Origin: Sediminibacterium sp.
GTDB taxonomy: Bacteria > Bacteroidota > Bacteroidia > Chitinophagales > Chitinophagaceae
DNA length: 64,000 nucleotides
Reading direction: 5' to 3'
NCBI GenBank assembly: GCA_017537025.1
Contig: JAFWCB010000005.1
Coordinates: 372,001-436,000 of the forward strand
This document shows positions 17,244 through 27,173 of the stretch, in pieces. The notes under the pieces are model-generated. The model searched no databases. It was not told where the DNA came from and saw only the letters and a list, made by a program, of their open reading frames with translations. Each line of letters opens with the position of its first letter. Position 1 is the first letter of the stretch. Both the position numbers and the translations under genes were made by a program.

Positions 17244-18791
17244 CTATTGAAGTGTAAAGGAAATATTTTGATCAAGATTTCTAACTCCACCCGGGCCTTT
17301 TACTTTTATTTCATCGATCACAACGGTTGAACCTGCTTGGCATCTGCGAATCAATGCTTGTGCATCAGCGGTGAAATAAGGGCCGTTAACTTCAGCAACA
17401 CCTAATCCACTATCCTCAAATCCCTTTCCGGTACATACTAATGTAAAAGAAACAACTTCATATTTAATCCCTTCAAAAATAAAGTCGCGCAATTCAGCAG
17501 CTACGCCCTTCTGCACCCTGAACACATTCGCACCAATAGGACCGCCAGCTTTACCTCCAACCGTTGCCAAAGGATCGGGTACTCTTTTGATAGGGATGAT
17601 TATTCGTTGATTATTCTTCCCATCAGTTGCATTTACGGTTGCGGTACCTAATGCTTTTGGAGTAACGATATATTGACCCGGACCAACTTTTCTGAAGGTT
17701 AATCCATTCCCTTCTACGTTTACATTTACTTTTTCATCACCACCCCCACCGGTTACACTTAATGGATTATCTAAATCTTGGTAAAACACCCGTGTTTTAT
17801 CTGTTGATACGGTTAAACCGGAAGGCACCCCTACGGTATACTTAATTTCTTTTGTTACAGATGCCGTAGTTCCATCGGGTTTTGTAAATGAGATGGTTAC
17901 TTTCTTAGTACCGGTACTAGATGGTTTAAATTTATAATCAAATGAACCATCGGGGTTTGGAGTTGCACCGGCTCCATCTACTGTTACAGACGGCTTACTG
18001 GCACTATTAAAAGCACCTACACCGGCATTAATCGTAATCTCTTCACCCGGCATTACATAAGTTGCATTGGCACTGGCAATAGCGGCAAACTGATCGTACA
18101 CTAACTCAACCTCTCCAATTTCTTTATGACAGTATTCAACTATTTGTGCTTCACTATTCTTAACGTCGTTTTGAAATTTGCTCAGAATAGTAATACCAGC
18201 AACAGTTGGCGTCATATGAAAATAACTAAATGCCCAATCGTTTTTGGCAGCCTGGTTATTACTTTTTGGAATAGACAGATCCAATGGCAGGTTAGGAATT
18301 ACTTCTTTTGTGATGCCTGGATCTATTTCTTCCAAAGCTTTTCTATATGCTTGCAGTTTAGCGTACAATTCTTTGCCACGCCCTTTACCTTCAGGTGGGT
18401 TAGAAACAAACAAACGCGTAGCTGCATCCAAATCATCTTCCTTATAAGTCTCAACACCATTCTCTATTTTCAAACCCGCTTCTTTTTTCAACTCTTTTTT
18501 TAACCCCTCTAAGTAATTATACATTTCATCAGAGAGTTGTTTTGCTTTTTGTGCTTTAGGAAACCACAATTCAGCCTTTTCACGGGTAGTAGCGTCGGCC
18601 AATTTCTTTTCAAAAGATTTGAAAATACCAACATTCTTCTGTTCTACAATGCCACTTGCCGTCATCAAACTTCTATCAACCGTTTTAAAAGCGTTCAAAA
18701 TTTCAGAAGATACATTCAGTGCCAGTAGTGCCGTAAGCACGAGGTACATCATGTTAATCATCTTCTGCCGCGGCTCTTTGGGTAGTGCCAT
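17244..18791 (-). CDS. gldM: Gliding motility / T9SS protein GldM
   Basis: GldM (PorM) pairs with GldL to form the inner-membrane motor of the T9SS, and its long periplasmic part reaches the GldK/GldN ring. The 515-residue protein starts ALPKEPRQKMINMMYLVLTA, the conserved N-terminus with a single transmembrane helix (about residues 11-28) that carries Glu30 at its end. A long helical domain follows, then beta-rich repeats ending in the C-terminal domain with KGPGGVRNLDQNISFTL. The length is typical. It lies 50 bp after gldL and 6 bp before gldN. Confidence 0.96.
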   Translation of the reverse strand: MALPKEPRQKMINMMYLVLTALLALNVSSEILNAFKTVDRSLMTASGIVEQKNVGIFKSFEKKLADATTREKAELWFPKAQKAKQLSDEMYNYLEGLKKELKKEAGLKIENGVETYKEDDLDAATRLFVSNPPEGKGRGKELYAKLQAYRKALEEIDPGITKEVIPNLPLDLSIPKSNNQAAKNDWAFSYFHMTPTVAGITILSKFQNDVKNSEAQIVEYCHKEIGEVELVYDQFAAIASANATYVMPGEEITINAGVGAFNSASKPSVTVDGAGATPNPDGSFDYKFKPSSTGTKKVTISFTKPDGTTASVTKEIKYTVGVPSGLTVSTDKTRVFYQDLDNPLSVTGGGGDEKVNVNVEGNGLTFRKVGPGQYIVTPKALGTATVNATDGKNNQRIIIPIKRVPDPLATVGGKAGGPIGANVFRVQKGVAAELRDFIFEGIKYEVVSFTLVCTGKGFEDSGLGVAEVNGPYFTADAQALIRRCQAGSTVVIDEIKVKGPGGVRNLDQNISFTLQ

Positions 18792-18841
18792 ACTATTCTA
18801 GTTTTCTTTCTGTTACGAATTAGTTTTGGGTATACAAAGGA

Positions 18842-19606
18842 TTATCTTCCTTGCATAGCGGTAATCATGTTACCATAAATTTGGTTGAGTTTGCCAAGGT
18901 TATTGGCTAAAGCGGCAATCTGCTCTTTCGCTTTAACTGCATCTTCGGCACTACTAGTCATAGCAGCAGAAGCTTGAGCCAACTTACCGTAGAACTGATT
19001 CAATGATTTCAAATGGTTATTACTCTCCTGTAATTCTAATTCGTAAATAGTATTTAAGGAAGAGAGATTTTTGGTAAGTCCCTGTATTTGTACATGGAAT
19101 TGCTTGCTGGTTTCTGCAGCGGTAGTAAATCCGCTTAATGAAGTAACCGCTGTTTGTGCTGCCGCAGCCACAGAACCTATAGCAGCTGTTGCTTCTTTTG
19201 ATTTAGCAGAGAATTCGCCTGTAGACTTAACAACGTCTCCAATTTCACCCAAGTTATCTACGGTAGTTCCTAATTTCTTGAAGCCCTCGCTCAATTTAGC
19301 TAGGTTGGTTGGCGTAATATCTGCCTCTTGCAACATTTTATCCAAGCTCTTCAAAGCAGGATTACCTGCTTCAGCCGCCTTACCAGCTAAATGCACTTCA
19401 TGATCATCAATAGCAGGATATCTTAAGTACAAAAATCCGTAGCCAAGAAAGATTGCTGCTTCTGTACCCAAACCTATTTTTAGCATAATATCTGCAATTT
19501 CAGTATGCAGAATTTTTTGAAGGGCACCATAAATTACTACCGCAGCAGCGATAGACACACCTACGTCGAACCATTTCGTAATTTTGGGAGGAATTGCAGC
19601 AGCCAT
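18842..19606 (-). CDS. gldL: Gliding motility / T9SS motor protein GldL
   Basis: GldL (PorL) is the cytoplasmic-membrane stator-like component of the T9SS/gliding motor, thought to use the proton gradient together with GldM. The 254-residue protein has two transmembrane helices near the N-terminus (about 14-32 and 43-62). Glu49 sits in the second helix (GTEAAIFLGYG), at the position of the acidic residue proposed to carry protons in this family. The remaining 190 residues are helical and rich in Ala, Ser and Lys, as expected for the cytoplasmic part. The gene is the second of the gldKLMN operon. Confidence 0.96.
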   Translation of the reverse strand: MAAAIPPKITKWFDVGVSIAAAVVIYGALQKILHTEIADIMLKIGLGTEAAIFLGYGFLYLRYPAIDDHEVHLAGKAAEAGNPALKSLDKMLQEADITPTNLAKLSEGFKKLGTTVDNLGEIGDVVKSTGEFSAKSKEATAAIGSVAAAAQTAVTSLSGFTTAAETSKQFHVQIQGLTKNLSSLNTIYELELQESNNHLKSLNQFYGKLAQASAAMTSSAEDAVKAKEQIAALANNLGKLNQIYGNMITAMQGR

Positions 19607-19646
19607 ATTCTGTTTTGTTTTGAATGTTTAAGGATTATTATTTGAT

Positions 19647-20927
19647 TTATTTTTTTGCTTTCGGTGCTAGGTCTATCACACAACGGAAACCGATATAAGA
19701 TTTCGCTGTATCTTGATATTCATAACTGCGGGTACTTACTTGTAACATATAGCCAATATCTTTCCAACTACCCCCACGAACTACTTTTCTTTTCTCTTTA
19801 GGTTTATCGCTCTCTTTAGCATCATAGCGAATATCCGGACTCATATCTGCTACAAAATTATAAGCTCCCTCATAATAGTAAGAACCGGTCCATTCTGCCA
19901 CATTTCCGCTCATATTAAATAAACCATAATCATTCGGCCAATAGGCATCGGCGCGAACAGTATAAAATCCGCCATCTTCTGCATAATTACCCCTACCCGG
20001 CTTAAAATTAGCCAGCAAACAGCCTTTCTTATTTCTTAAATAATAACTACCCCAAGGAAACATGGCATTGGTTCTACCACCTCTTGCTGCGTACTCCCAT
20101 TCTGCTTCACTAGGCAATCGATAATCCCCATCAACAGCTAATTTCTTCTTTTCTAAGTAGGCATTCTGAATATGAGATCTCCACGAGCAAAATGCCATAG
20201 CTTGTTTCCAATTAACCCCAACTACCGGATAATTTCCGAAAGCAGGGTGAGCAAAATAGCGTTTGGTCATCGGTTCATTGTAAGAATATGAAAAATCGCG
20301 CATCCAAACCAAGGTATCCGGATACACTTTCTGATCTCGCTTAACAATGAAATTTTTTCTTGGTTGACCTGCATTATCTCTTTTAGAAGCTTCTGCTAAA
20401 TCAAAATATTCTACCCTGTAAACTAATTTTTCCGGATCTAATTCGGGCTTACCGTATAACCGATTATCAGGAGCCAGATTTAACTCATTTAATTTTTCAA
20501 CGGTATTCTTATCCCACTTGATAGTAGCTACTTTTTTCCAGTCAACAGCCATGGTATCTTCCGCTTTATTAATACCCTGACCAAATAAAATTTTGAATGC
20601 CAATGAATCCCTAACCCAACTTACAAATTGACGATATTCATTATTGGTAATTTCCGTTGCATCCATCCAAAAACCGGGAATGGATACTTGGCGGTTGCGG
20701 GTAGTATAATTATAGCTGATATCTTCATCGCTTGGGCCCATATGAAAAGTACCCGGCTGTACATAAACCATGTTCCTGGGATTATTCATACTTTGGCGAG
20801 CCGTAGGAGCTACGCCGTGCAGCTGACCATCATCGGGTATACCCTTCGTTTTCCCACCTTTTTTAAAGCAGGAAACCATGCCGGTGGCTACGATTACTGT
20901 AGCAACTAAAGAAAGCTGGATTCTCAT
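19647..20927 (-). CDS. gldK: Gliding motility / T9SS lipoprotein GldK
   Basis: GldK (PorK) is an outer-membrane lipoprotein that forms the T9SS periplasmic ring with GldN. From the ATG at 20927 the signal peptide reads RIQLSLVATVIVATGMVSC, a good lipobox. An in-frame ATG at 20954 is rejected because it falls inside the predicted -7 box and would add a polar leader. The rest is a formylglycine-generating-enzyme/SUMF1-like domain: QPGTFHMGPSDEDISYNY, FWMDATEITNNEYRQFVSW, RLPSEAEWEYAARGG, GNVAEWTGSYYYEG and VVRGGSWKD. The length from this start is 426 residues. It is the first gene of gldKLMN. Confidence 0.95.
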   Translation of the reverse strand: MRIQLSLVATVIVATGMVSCFKKGGKTKGIPDDGQLHGVAPTARQSMNNPRNMVYVQPGTFHMGPSDEDISYNYTTRNRQVSIPGFWMDATEITNNEYRQFVSWVRDSLAFKILFGQGINKAEDTMAVDWKKVATIKWDKNTVEKLNELNLAPDNRLYGKPELDPEKLVYRVEYFDLAEASKRDNAGQPRKNFIVKRDQKVYPDTLVWMRDFSYSYNEPMTKRYFAHPAFGNYPVVGVNWKQAMAFCSWRSHIQNAYLEKKKLAVDGDYRLPSEAEWEYAARGGRTNAMFPWGSYYLRNKKGCLLANFKPGRGNYAEDGGFYTVRADAYWPNDYGLFNMSGNVAEWTGSYYYEGAYNFVADMSPDIRYDAKESDKPKEKRKVVRGGSWKDIGYMLQVSTRSYEYQDTAKSYIGFRCVIDLAPKAKK

Positions 20928-20951
20928 GACCGATAGCGATTTTGACAGTGA

Positions 20952-20959
20952 CAAATATA
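20952..20959 (-). promoter_or_regulatory. Predicted -7 box of the gldKLMN promoter
   Basis: On the minus strand TATATTTG matches the Bacteroidota -7 consensus TAnnTTTG exactly. It lies 24 bp before the chosen gldK ATG (20927), so the leader would be short. No good TTTG is seen at -33, only CTTTAC about 16 bp upstream. Confidence 0.5.
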
Positions 20960-21109
20960 TGTTTTCAATTGACTGTAAAGTCTTTTTAATTTCTTTGTTT
21001 CCAATATCTTAATAATAGCAAGTAGAAGTAACGCTCAATACGGTCAAATTATTATTTAATAAATACGAAACCAAGGTTCACTGTATGTTGCAAGTTAGAA
21101 ATAAAGTTG

Positions 21110-23137
21110 TTACACATTTGCTAAAAGAGCGTTAACAGTAAAAAAAGCGGGTTTGCAAACCTTTTCCCTGCATAAATAGAAATGCACCTTATCTGTGGCG
21201 TATTCCTTGCCCTTCAAAATTGGGAAGCGAGAATCTTCCAGCGTAGCACATATTACTAATTTATGAGGTATATAGGATGCTAATATAGGATACAAGTGGC
21301 TAGAAGCCTGCTGCCCTGTAATGGTAATTTCAGTTAGTCCGGCAAGCCAAGTTTGTAACAATCCCGCCCAACATCCAAAAGACGAAGGATATTTCTGAGC
21401 GGCATTCGCCATAGAAGCTAACATATGTTTGGCTCTTTCAGACCATTCCGGAAAATCGAAAATTTGTGCCAAATAAAACAAATTGGTTGCCATAATAGCA
21501 TTACCACTCGGAGTTGCCCCATCATATACTTCTTTTTTACGCAGTAATAGGTCTGTTTGATGAGCAGGCGTATAAAAGAAAAAACCGGAAGAAGATTCTT
21601 CGAAATTAGCTATTACATGTTCTGTAATCGATTTCGCACGAATCAAATACATTAAATCGCCGGTAACCATTTGCAGTTGTATACTGGCTTGAATGAGATA
21701 GGCCAAATCATCTAAAAAGGCTGGGATGGTAGCTACTCCATTTTTCCAGGTATGATGCCAATAACCAGATTCTCCCATAAACTGGCTTTCTAAAAAAATA
21801 TAATTATCAATGGCTATTTTTAAATATCTGTTATCCCCTGTGATACTATAACCTGAACTAAATGCCTGATTCATAAGCGCATTCCAGCCCAATAGTGATT
21901 TATCATCTGTTAAGGGTCGAACCCGCTGGTTTCTATAAGCCATGAGTTTAAACAGGCATCTGTTATTCAGTTCTTTTTCTTCCTCGTTTAAGAAATGATC
22001 AAGCCATAAGATATTGGTAGGGTCAGCCGCTTCCTTACCTTCGGGCCAATTACCGGCGGTCTCCACTTTATATAATGTACAGAAGGCATCGCTATCTTTT
22101 TCTAAAATGGTATCGAGTTCTTTTTTAGTATAGGTATAAAATTTGCCCTCCACGCCTTCACTATCGGCATCAATGGCACTGTAAAATCCATGATGTTCAT
22201 GCATCAATTCGCGGGAAACAAAATCAAGGGTATGAATAATGTAGTCTCTATATCTGGTCTCTTTAGTAATTTGATACGCTTCTGCTAAAACCAACACCAG
22301 TAATGCGTTATCGTATAACATTTTTTCAAAATGCGGTACCTGCCATGCCGCATCTACACTATAGCGGGCGAAGCCTCCACCCACATGATCATAAATACCG
22401 CCTAACATCATTTTATCTAAACTCAATAATGCTTGTGCGAGTGACGCCTCATCATTATAGGTATGATAATGACGTAATAAATACCGAATAGAAAAAGTTT
22501 GTGGGAATTTAGGTGCATTACCAAAACCGCCCAAAACAGTATCTGCTTGTTCTAAAAGTTTTTCCTGAATCGCATGTAAGGTAGATTCAGAAAAAAAATC
22601 TTGCGTTAACTGAGTTGCGGGCACGCTATTGCCAAATGAATTGGATTGCTGCAAGTGGGCAGTCAGCTGTGATGCCTGCAATAAAATATCCTCTTTTTTT
22701 TCACTATATGCCTTATGTATACCTATCAAAACTTCTCTCCAAGAAGGCCTGTTATGGGCCCTAATGGGGGGGAAATAAGTGCCCCCATAAAAAGGGGCTA
22801 GGTCTGGAGTGAGAAAAACATTCAAAGGCCATCCACCACTACCTGTAATAGCCTGAACAGCATCCATATAAATATGATCTAAATCAGGGCGTTCTTCTCT
22901 ATCGATCTTGATATTGATAAAATATTCATTCATTAATTCGGCGGTAGCTTGATCCTCAAAGCTTTCCCGCTCCATAACATGGCACCAATGACAAGCGGCG
23001 TAGCCTATACTTACTAAAATGGGCTTACCCGTTTTTTGGGCTAATTGCAAAGCTTCTTCCCCCCATGGATACCACTGAACCGGGTTGTGTGCATGCTGCA
23101 ACAAATAGGGGCTCGTTTCTTGAGCTAACTTATTGAT
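21110..23137 (-). CDS. Thioredoxin-like DUF255 protein (YyaL family), likely ATC start
   Basis: This is a YyaL/DUF255 protein of about 675 residues, a thioredoxin-like N-terminal domain followed by a six-hairpin glycosidase-like alpha domain. Visible motifs are [33 protein letters not shown] with a CHWC active-site-like pair, [29 protein letters not shown] and GGTYFPP. The conserved family N-terminus ([14 protein letters not shown]) extends upstream of the first TTG codon (23104) with no ATG, GTG or further TTG available before a stop. An ATC codon at 23137, one base after the hemD stop, gives the usual M-N-K-L beginning. I therefore place the start there. The reaction is not established. Confidence 0.8.
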   Translation of the reverse strand: MNKLAQETSPYLLQHAHNPVQWYPWGEEALQLAQKTGKPILVSIGYAACHWCHVMERESFEDQATAELMNEYFINIKIDREERPDLDHIYMDAVQAITGSGGWPLNVFLTPDLAPFYGGTYFPPIRAHNRPSWREVLIGIHKAYSEKKEDILLQASQLTAHLQQSNSFGNSVPATQLTQDFFSESTLHAIQEKLLEQADTVLGGFGNAPKFPQTFSIRYLLRHYHTYNDEASLAQALLSLDKMMLGGIYDHVGGGFARYSVDAAWQVPHFEKMLYDNALLVLVLAEAYQITKETRYRDYIIHTLDFVSRELMHEHHGFYSAIDADSEGVEGKFYTYTKKELDTILEKDSDAFCTLYKVETAGNWPEGKEAADPTNILWLDHFLNEEEKELNNRCLFKLMAYRNQRVRPLTDDKSLLGWNALMNQAFSSGYSITGDNRYLKIAIDNYIFLESQFMGESGYWHHTWKNGVATIPAFLDDLAYLIQASIQLQMVTGDLMYLIRAKSITEHVIANFEESSSGFFFYTPAHQTDLLLRKKEVYDGATPSGNAIMATNLFYLAQIFDFPEWSERAKHMLASMANAAQKYPSSFGCWAGLLQTWLAGLTEITITGQQASSHLYPILASYIPHKLVICATLEDSRFPILKGKEYATDKVHFYLCREKVCKPAFFTVNALLANV

Positions 23138-23138
23138 A

Positions 23139-23942
23139 TTATTTTTTTACCGGTTTCAACGAATTCGCTAAAAACTGATCAAGCGCGGCAACCATACTAG
23201 GCTGTTTTGGACTAGGCACTTTAATGTCTAATGTAAACCCGGCTTCTTCCACTGCTTTTGATGTATTGTTGCCAAAAGCTCCCATTACGGTTCCATTTTG
23301 CTTAAATCCGGGATAGTTATCTAATAGGCTTCTCACGCCACTTGGGGTAAAGAAACAAATAACTTCGTACGATTTATTTTCAAATACCGGCTTAATATCA
23401 TTACTGATTGTACGATACATGAAGCCAAGAGTAAATTCACATTTATTATTTTTTAACCAGCTTACTATTTCATTGTCTTGCTGGTTTTCACTGCACACGT
23501 ACAAAAATTTTTCAGATTCTTTGTGTTTATTAATTACATCGAAAAGGCTCTTATTTGTGCCATCTGCACCATAAAACACTTTCCGCTTTCTGTACAAGAT
23601 GAATTTTTGAAGATATAGAGCTACTGCTTCAGTGATACAGAAATATTTCGTGTCTTGCCCGATACTGATTTTCATTTCTTCACTCATTCTAAAGAAATGG
23701 TCTATAGCATTCCGACTAGTGAAAATAACAGCAGAATAATAGCTGATATCAATCTTTTGTTTTCTAAACTCCCGTGCCGGAATTCCCTCTAGTATAATAA
23801 AAGGGTGAAAAACCAGTTCCACCGAATATTTTCTTTCTAAATCGAAATAAGGTGATTTTTCACTTTCCGGCCTTGGTTGGGAAATCAGTATTCGCTTTTT
23901 CGTTTTGGTGTTTGTCGATTGCTTAGCCCCGTTCATACTCAT
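23139..23942 (-). CDS. hemD: Uroporphyrinogen-III synthase
   Basis: HemD closes and inverts ring D of hydroxymethylbilane to make uroporphyrinogen III, the common precursor of heme and corrinoids. The sequence is divergent, as is usual for this enzyme, but has the expected two-domain pattern: [20 protein letters not shown] near the N-terminus, then [48 protein letters not shown] and [20 protein letters not shown], with [16 protein letters not shown] near the end. The length is 267 residues. The second Met (residue 3) is an alternative start. It lies 30 bp downstream of the DUF4271 gene, a frequent neighbour of hemD in Bacteroidota. Confidence 0.88.
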   Translation of the reverse strand: MSMNGAKQSTNTKTKKRILISQPRPESEKSPYFDLERKYSVELVFHPFIILEGIPAREFRKQKIDISYYSAVIFTSRNAIDHFFRMSEEMKISIGQDTKYFCITEAVALYLQKFILYRKRKVFYGADGTNKSLFDVINKHKESEKFLYVCSENQQDNEIVSWLKNNKCEFTLGFMYRTISNDIKPVFENKSYEVICFFTPSGVRSLLDNYPGFKQNGTVMGAFGNNTSKAVEEAGFTLDIKVPSPKQPSMVAALDQFLANSLKPVKK

Positions 23943-23972
23943 GCTGGTATCAGTATATTATGCAAATGTACG

Positions 23973-24938
23973 TTAGCCGATATAATTTACCAATAACTTA
24001 TAAAGCAACACAATAGGTGTTATTTCAACTGCGCAAAAGTACAGGAAAAAATGAAAGATATTTAGCTTTAAATCATTTCTTAATGCCCCAAAAGATACCA
24101 GATATCGATACACAAACAAAAGGCATATAATAACAATCCCTGCGGTAACCACAACAGGAGTCACAGCGGGTTTTGCAAAAGCGAACAATATAATAATAGG
24201 CAATAGCAATACACCCATTATTCTGTTCACTATTGCTACCAGGAATATATAGCCGGAAGCGGCTTCTTTATTATTGAATACCCAGCCTGCAAAAGATATG
24301 AACAGGTGTTTACCGATATATATAGCTAGGATCAGCGTGGCAATATAACCAAATAACTTTTCAAAAACCAAGGCCGACCATCCATAATATTGCGTGAGTA
24401 AACTCAGGAAAAGAGCTGCACTCATTACAAAAAATAAATTAATGAGTAAGGAGGCCAGCCCGTTTTGGAGCAGCTGTTCCCGGGTTTGTTTTTGTCGGAG
24501 AGAGGTTTGGAAAAAAAGCAAGAATAGGTTCCTGAAATACTTAGGAAATAAGACTTTGATAAAGGCCAATAGGAAAACCAACAACAGAACGATATAAAAA
24601 AGTTCATCTTTGATGATACCCTTATAATAACTTATTATTTGGTATGTAGGCGTAGCAAATAAAGGCAAATAAGGATGATACATATATTTACCATAGCCCG
24701 AAGTGTCTTTTGTTGGCCGGGCTAATTGCAGCGCTACTTTGGCAATAGAATCCTCTCGAATACTATCTGCACTTAGTAATTGAAGGCTATCTACTATCTT
24801 GCGGGCTGTTAGGGAATCAATCTTTTGTATGGGTTTGGGTGTTGAATCGGTATTGGCTACCGAGTCGGTTTGAGCCAATAAAGAGGTACTCATCAAAACC
24901 AGAAAAAGCAGCTTTACAAGCGTCTTTAAAAATTGCAT
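23973..24938 (-). CDS. DUF4271 family membrane protein
   Basis: This is a 321-residue exported membrane protein of the DUF4271 family. It has a signal peptide (QFLKTLVKLLFLVLMSTSLLA) and an acidic, Asp/Ser-rich periplasmic segment of about 75 residues. Six or seven hydrophobic helices follow from about residue 110 to the end, including LFYIVLLLVFLLAFIKVLFP and VAIVNRIMGVLLLPIIILFAFA. The function is unknown. In Bacteroidota the family is repeatedly found next to hemD, as here, suggesting a heme-related or co-regulated role. Its ATG is only 17 bp from the divergent hemW start. Confidence 0.85.
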   Translation of the reverse strand: MQFLKTLVKLLFLVLMSTSLLAQTDSVANTDSTPKPIQKIDSLTARKIVDSLQLLSADSIREDSIAKVALQLARPTKDTSGYGKYMYHPYLPLFATPTYQIISYYKGIIKDELFYIVLLLVFLLAFIKVLFPKYFRNLFLLFFQTSLRQKQTREQLLQNGLASLLINLFFVMSAALFLSLLTQYYGWSALVFEKLFGYIATLILAIYIGKHLFISFAGWVFNNKEAASGYIFLVAIVNRIMGVLLLPIIILFAFAKPAVTPVVVTAGIVIICLLFVYRYLVSFGALRNDLKLNIFHFFLYFCAVEITPIVLLYKLLVNYIG

Positions 24939-24942
24939 ACCA

Positions 24943-24950
24943 CAAAAATA
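24943..24950 (-). promoter_or_regulatory. Predicted -7 box for the DUF4271-hemD unit
   Basis: TATTTTTG on the minus strand fits TAnnTTTG. Its 3' end lies 4 bp before the ATG at 24938, so transcription would start at or within a few bases of the start codon, giving a leaderless or nearly leaderless message. Confidence 0.4.
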
Positions 24951-24955
24951 TTAAA

Positions 24956-26080
24956 TTGGCCGGCATATATATTCATATTCCTTTTTGTAGAAAAGCATGT
25001 CATTATTGCGATTTCCATTTCTCAACAGGTTTAGGCGCTATGGAGGATATGGGATTAGCGATTTGTAAGGAGCTATATCAAAGAAAGAATTTTTTAGCCA
25101 ATACCCCTGTAAGCACCATTTATTTTGGAGGCGGTACCCCCTCTTTGCTACCCAAATCTATTTTACATAGCATATTAGACACTGTAAATAATCATTTTTT
25201 AGTTGAAAAAAATGTAGAGATCAGTTTTGAAGCTAACCCGGATGATATCACAAAAGAAAGATTAATAGAATGGATGGATACCGGTATTAACCGGTTAAGC
25301 ATAGGTATCCAATCTTTTCAGGAGGCAGATTTGGCATGGATGAACAGAGCGCATACTGCTGATCAATCTTTTCAAAGTATCAACTGGGTAAATGAAGTAG
25401 GTTTTACAAACTATTCCATTGATTTAATATATGGTAGTCCAGCTTTAACAGATAGTGCGTGGGAAGAGAATTTGGCATTTGTAGTTCAGCATAATATCAA
25501 GCATTTATCTGCTTATGCACTAACGGTGGAACCAAGAACGGCTTTAGCAAAACAAATTCAGCAACAAAAAATAGCAGATGTTGATCCGGATAAACAAGCG
25601 AAACATTTTGCTATATTATGCGCTTGGGCAAACAATCATAACTACTCGCATTACGAAATTTCCAATTTGGCCAAAGAGGGTTATAGAAGTAATCATAATG
25701 CCAACTACTGGAAGGGATTACCTTACTTAGGGGTTGGCCCTTCTGCTCATTCTTTCGATGGCAAAAATCGGGGGTGGAATATTAGTAATAACGCTTTGTA
25801 CATCCAAGCACTAAAAAATAATCAAAATATATATGAGGAAGAAAAGCTTACTGATACGCAACGAGCCAATGAATATATTATGACTTCAATCAGAACCATA
25901 GAAGGTTTAGATTTAACCCATATACAAGATCTGTTAGGGGAAGCTGCCATTTCCATGATTTTAAGAAGTGCCAATAAAGCTATTCACAACGGTCTTTTAC
26001 AAAAAGAACATAATATACTCACACTCACTCAAGCGGGAAAGTTTTTGGCAGATGGAATTGCTGCAGATTTATTCTTATAA
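24956..26080 (+). CDS. hemW: HemW-type radical SAM heme chaperone
   Basis: HemW is a radical SAM protein related to oxygen-independent coproporphyrinogen oxidase. It is thought to bind heme and deliver it to membrane proteins rather than to oxidise porphyrinogen. The TTG at 24956 is chosen because it gives the usual M-A-G-I-Y-I-H-I-P-F-C beginning. The in-frame ATG at 24839 would add 39 residues antisense to the DUF4271 coding sequence. The 4Fe-4S motif is CRKACHYC, followed by YFGGGTPSLLP, EANPDDITKERL, GINRLSIGIQSFQEADL and NHNANYWKGLPYLGVGPSAHS. The length is 374 residues, normal for HemW. Confidence 0.9.
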   Translation: MAGIYIHIPFCRKACHYCDFHFSTGLGAMEDMGLAICKELYQRKNFLANTPVSTIYFGGGTPSLLPKSILHSILDTVNNHFLVEKNVEISFEANPDDITKERLIEWMDTGINRLSIGIQSFQEADLAWMNRAHTADQSFQSINWVNEVGFTNYSIDLIYGSPALTDSAWEENLAFVVQHNIKHLSAYALTVEPRTALAKQIQQQKIADVDPDKQAKHFAILCAWANNHNYSHYEISNLAKEGYRSNHNANYWKGLPYLGVGPSAHSFDGKNRGWNISNNALYIQALKNNQNIYEEEKLTDTQRANEYIMTSIRTIEGLDLTHIQDLLGEAAISMILRSANKAIHNGLLQKEHNILTLTQAGKFLADGIAADLFL

Positions 26081-26121
26081 ATATTGCTCGAACCCACTGT
26101 CCATGCTTTAATCAAAACATT

Positions 26122-27129
26122 TTATTGCAAATTCTTTTCAATAAAAGCAAAACCATCCGCAGGTAACAGTTGTTCCCATAGAATTTGATAAATAGTTGCT
26201 GCAATGGGCATATGAGCTCCTATTTGTTGATTCATTAAAAAAACACATTTACTGGCATTATAGCCTTCTGCAACCATATTTAATTCTAATTGAGCAGCTT
26301 TCACGGAATATCCCTTACCTAGCATATTTCCAAAAGTTCTATTTCTACTATATAGAGAATAGCATGTAACCAGTAAATCACCTAAATACACGGAGGCTGC
26401 ATAGTTAAGACCGGAACATGGGGCAGATTGTTTTGAGTCATTTATTTTTTTTAAAAAACTTACCATTTCATCCGCCGCCGCAGCTATATAAACACTTTGA
26501 AAATTATCTCCGTATTCAAGTCCATGAGCAATCCCTGCCCCTAGGGCATATATATTTTTTAGTACAGCCGCATATTGTACACCGATAATATCTGAATTGA
26601 TAATCGTATTGATATATTCCGTTTTGAAACTTCCTGCTAAGAAACTAGTTGCCTGTTCATCGATACCCGAAAAAGTAAGATAGGAGAGTTTTTCAGCAGC
26701 AACTTCTTCGGCGTGGCAAGGGCCTAAAATAGTGAAATAGTTTTCCAAATCTAATCCGATAGTCTCTTGTAAATAATCGTTAAGCAGTTGATTAGATCCG
26801 GGGAGTACTCCTTTAACTGCCGACATAATTTTTTTCCCACTCCATTTATGGATAGCAACAGATGTTATTGTTTCCGCTACATAAGCAGAGGGAACTGCTA
26901 TTACCAAAACATCTGCTGCATCTATAACATCGGATAATTCCTTATGCAGGTGTAATTGATTGGGGTTGAAATAAGCACCGCTAAGATAATGTGGGTTATG
27001 TCTTCTTTTTTGGAGGTATTGGATAGTATCCGGATTCCTTACCCACCAATAAATCGAATTGCCATTATCGGTTAAAATTTTGGCTAATGCGGTAGCCCAA
27101 CTTCCGCTTCCTATGATCCCAAATTGCAT
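26122..27129 (-). CDS. gpsA: Glycerol-3-phosphate dehydrogenase [NAD(P)+]
   Basis: GpsA reduces dihydroxyacetone phosphate to sn-glycerol 3-phosphate for phospholipid synthesis. The 335-residue protein starts with a Rossmann nucleotide-binding motif (FGIIGSGSWATALAKIL). It also shows VLVIAVPSAYVAETI, the conserved ILGPCHAEEVA loop, and the catalytic-domain stretch QYAAVLKNIYALGAGIAHGLEYGDN. GDLLVTCYSLYSRNRTFGNMLGKG is the family C-terminal signature region. It is convergent with hemW and has no clear terminator in the 41-bp gap. Confidence 0.96.
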   Translation of the reverse strand: MQFGIIGSGSWATALAKILTDNGNSIYWWVRNPDTIQYLQKRRHNPHYLSGAYFNPNQLHLHKELSDVIDAADVLVIAVPSAYVAETITSVAIHKWSGKKIMSAVKGVLPGSNQLLNDYLQETIGLDLENYFTILGPCHAEEVAAEKLSYLTFSGIDEQATSFLAGSFKTEYINTIINSDIIGVQYAAVLKNIYALGAGIAHGLEYGDNFQSVYIAAAADEMVSFLKKINDSKQSAPCSGLNYAASVYLGDLLVTCYSLYSRNRTFGNMLGKGYSVKAAQLELNMVAEGYNASKCVFLMNQQIGAHMPIAATIYQILWEQLLPADGFAFIEKNLQ

Positions 27130-27173
27130 ATCGCTAGATTATGCGGCAAATATAGGTTATAGATAATAAGGTT

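Noticed and set aside
18126..18503. 125-residue plus-strand open frame inside gldM
   Set aside because: It is antisense to a well-supported conserved gene, with a Phe/Ile/Cys-rich composition typical of shadow frames.
23099..23104. TTG at 23104 as start of the DUF255 gene
   Set aside because: It would remove the conserved family segment [10 protein letters not shown] that is encoded in frame just upstream.
24839..24955. ATG at 24839 as start of hemW
   Set aside because: It adds 39 residues with no family similarity, antisense to the DUF4271 signal peptide. The TTG at 24956 fits the family N-terminus.
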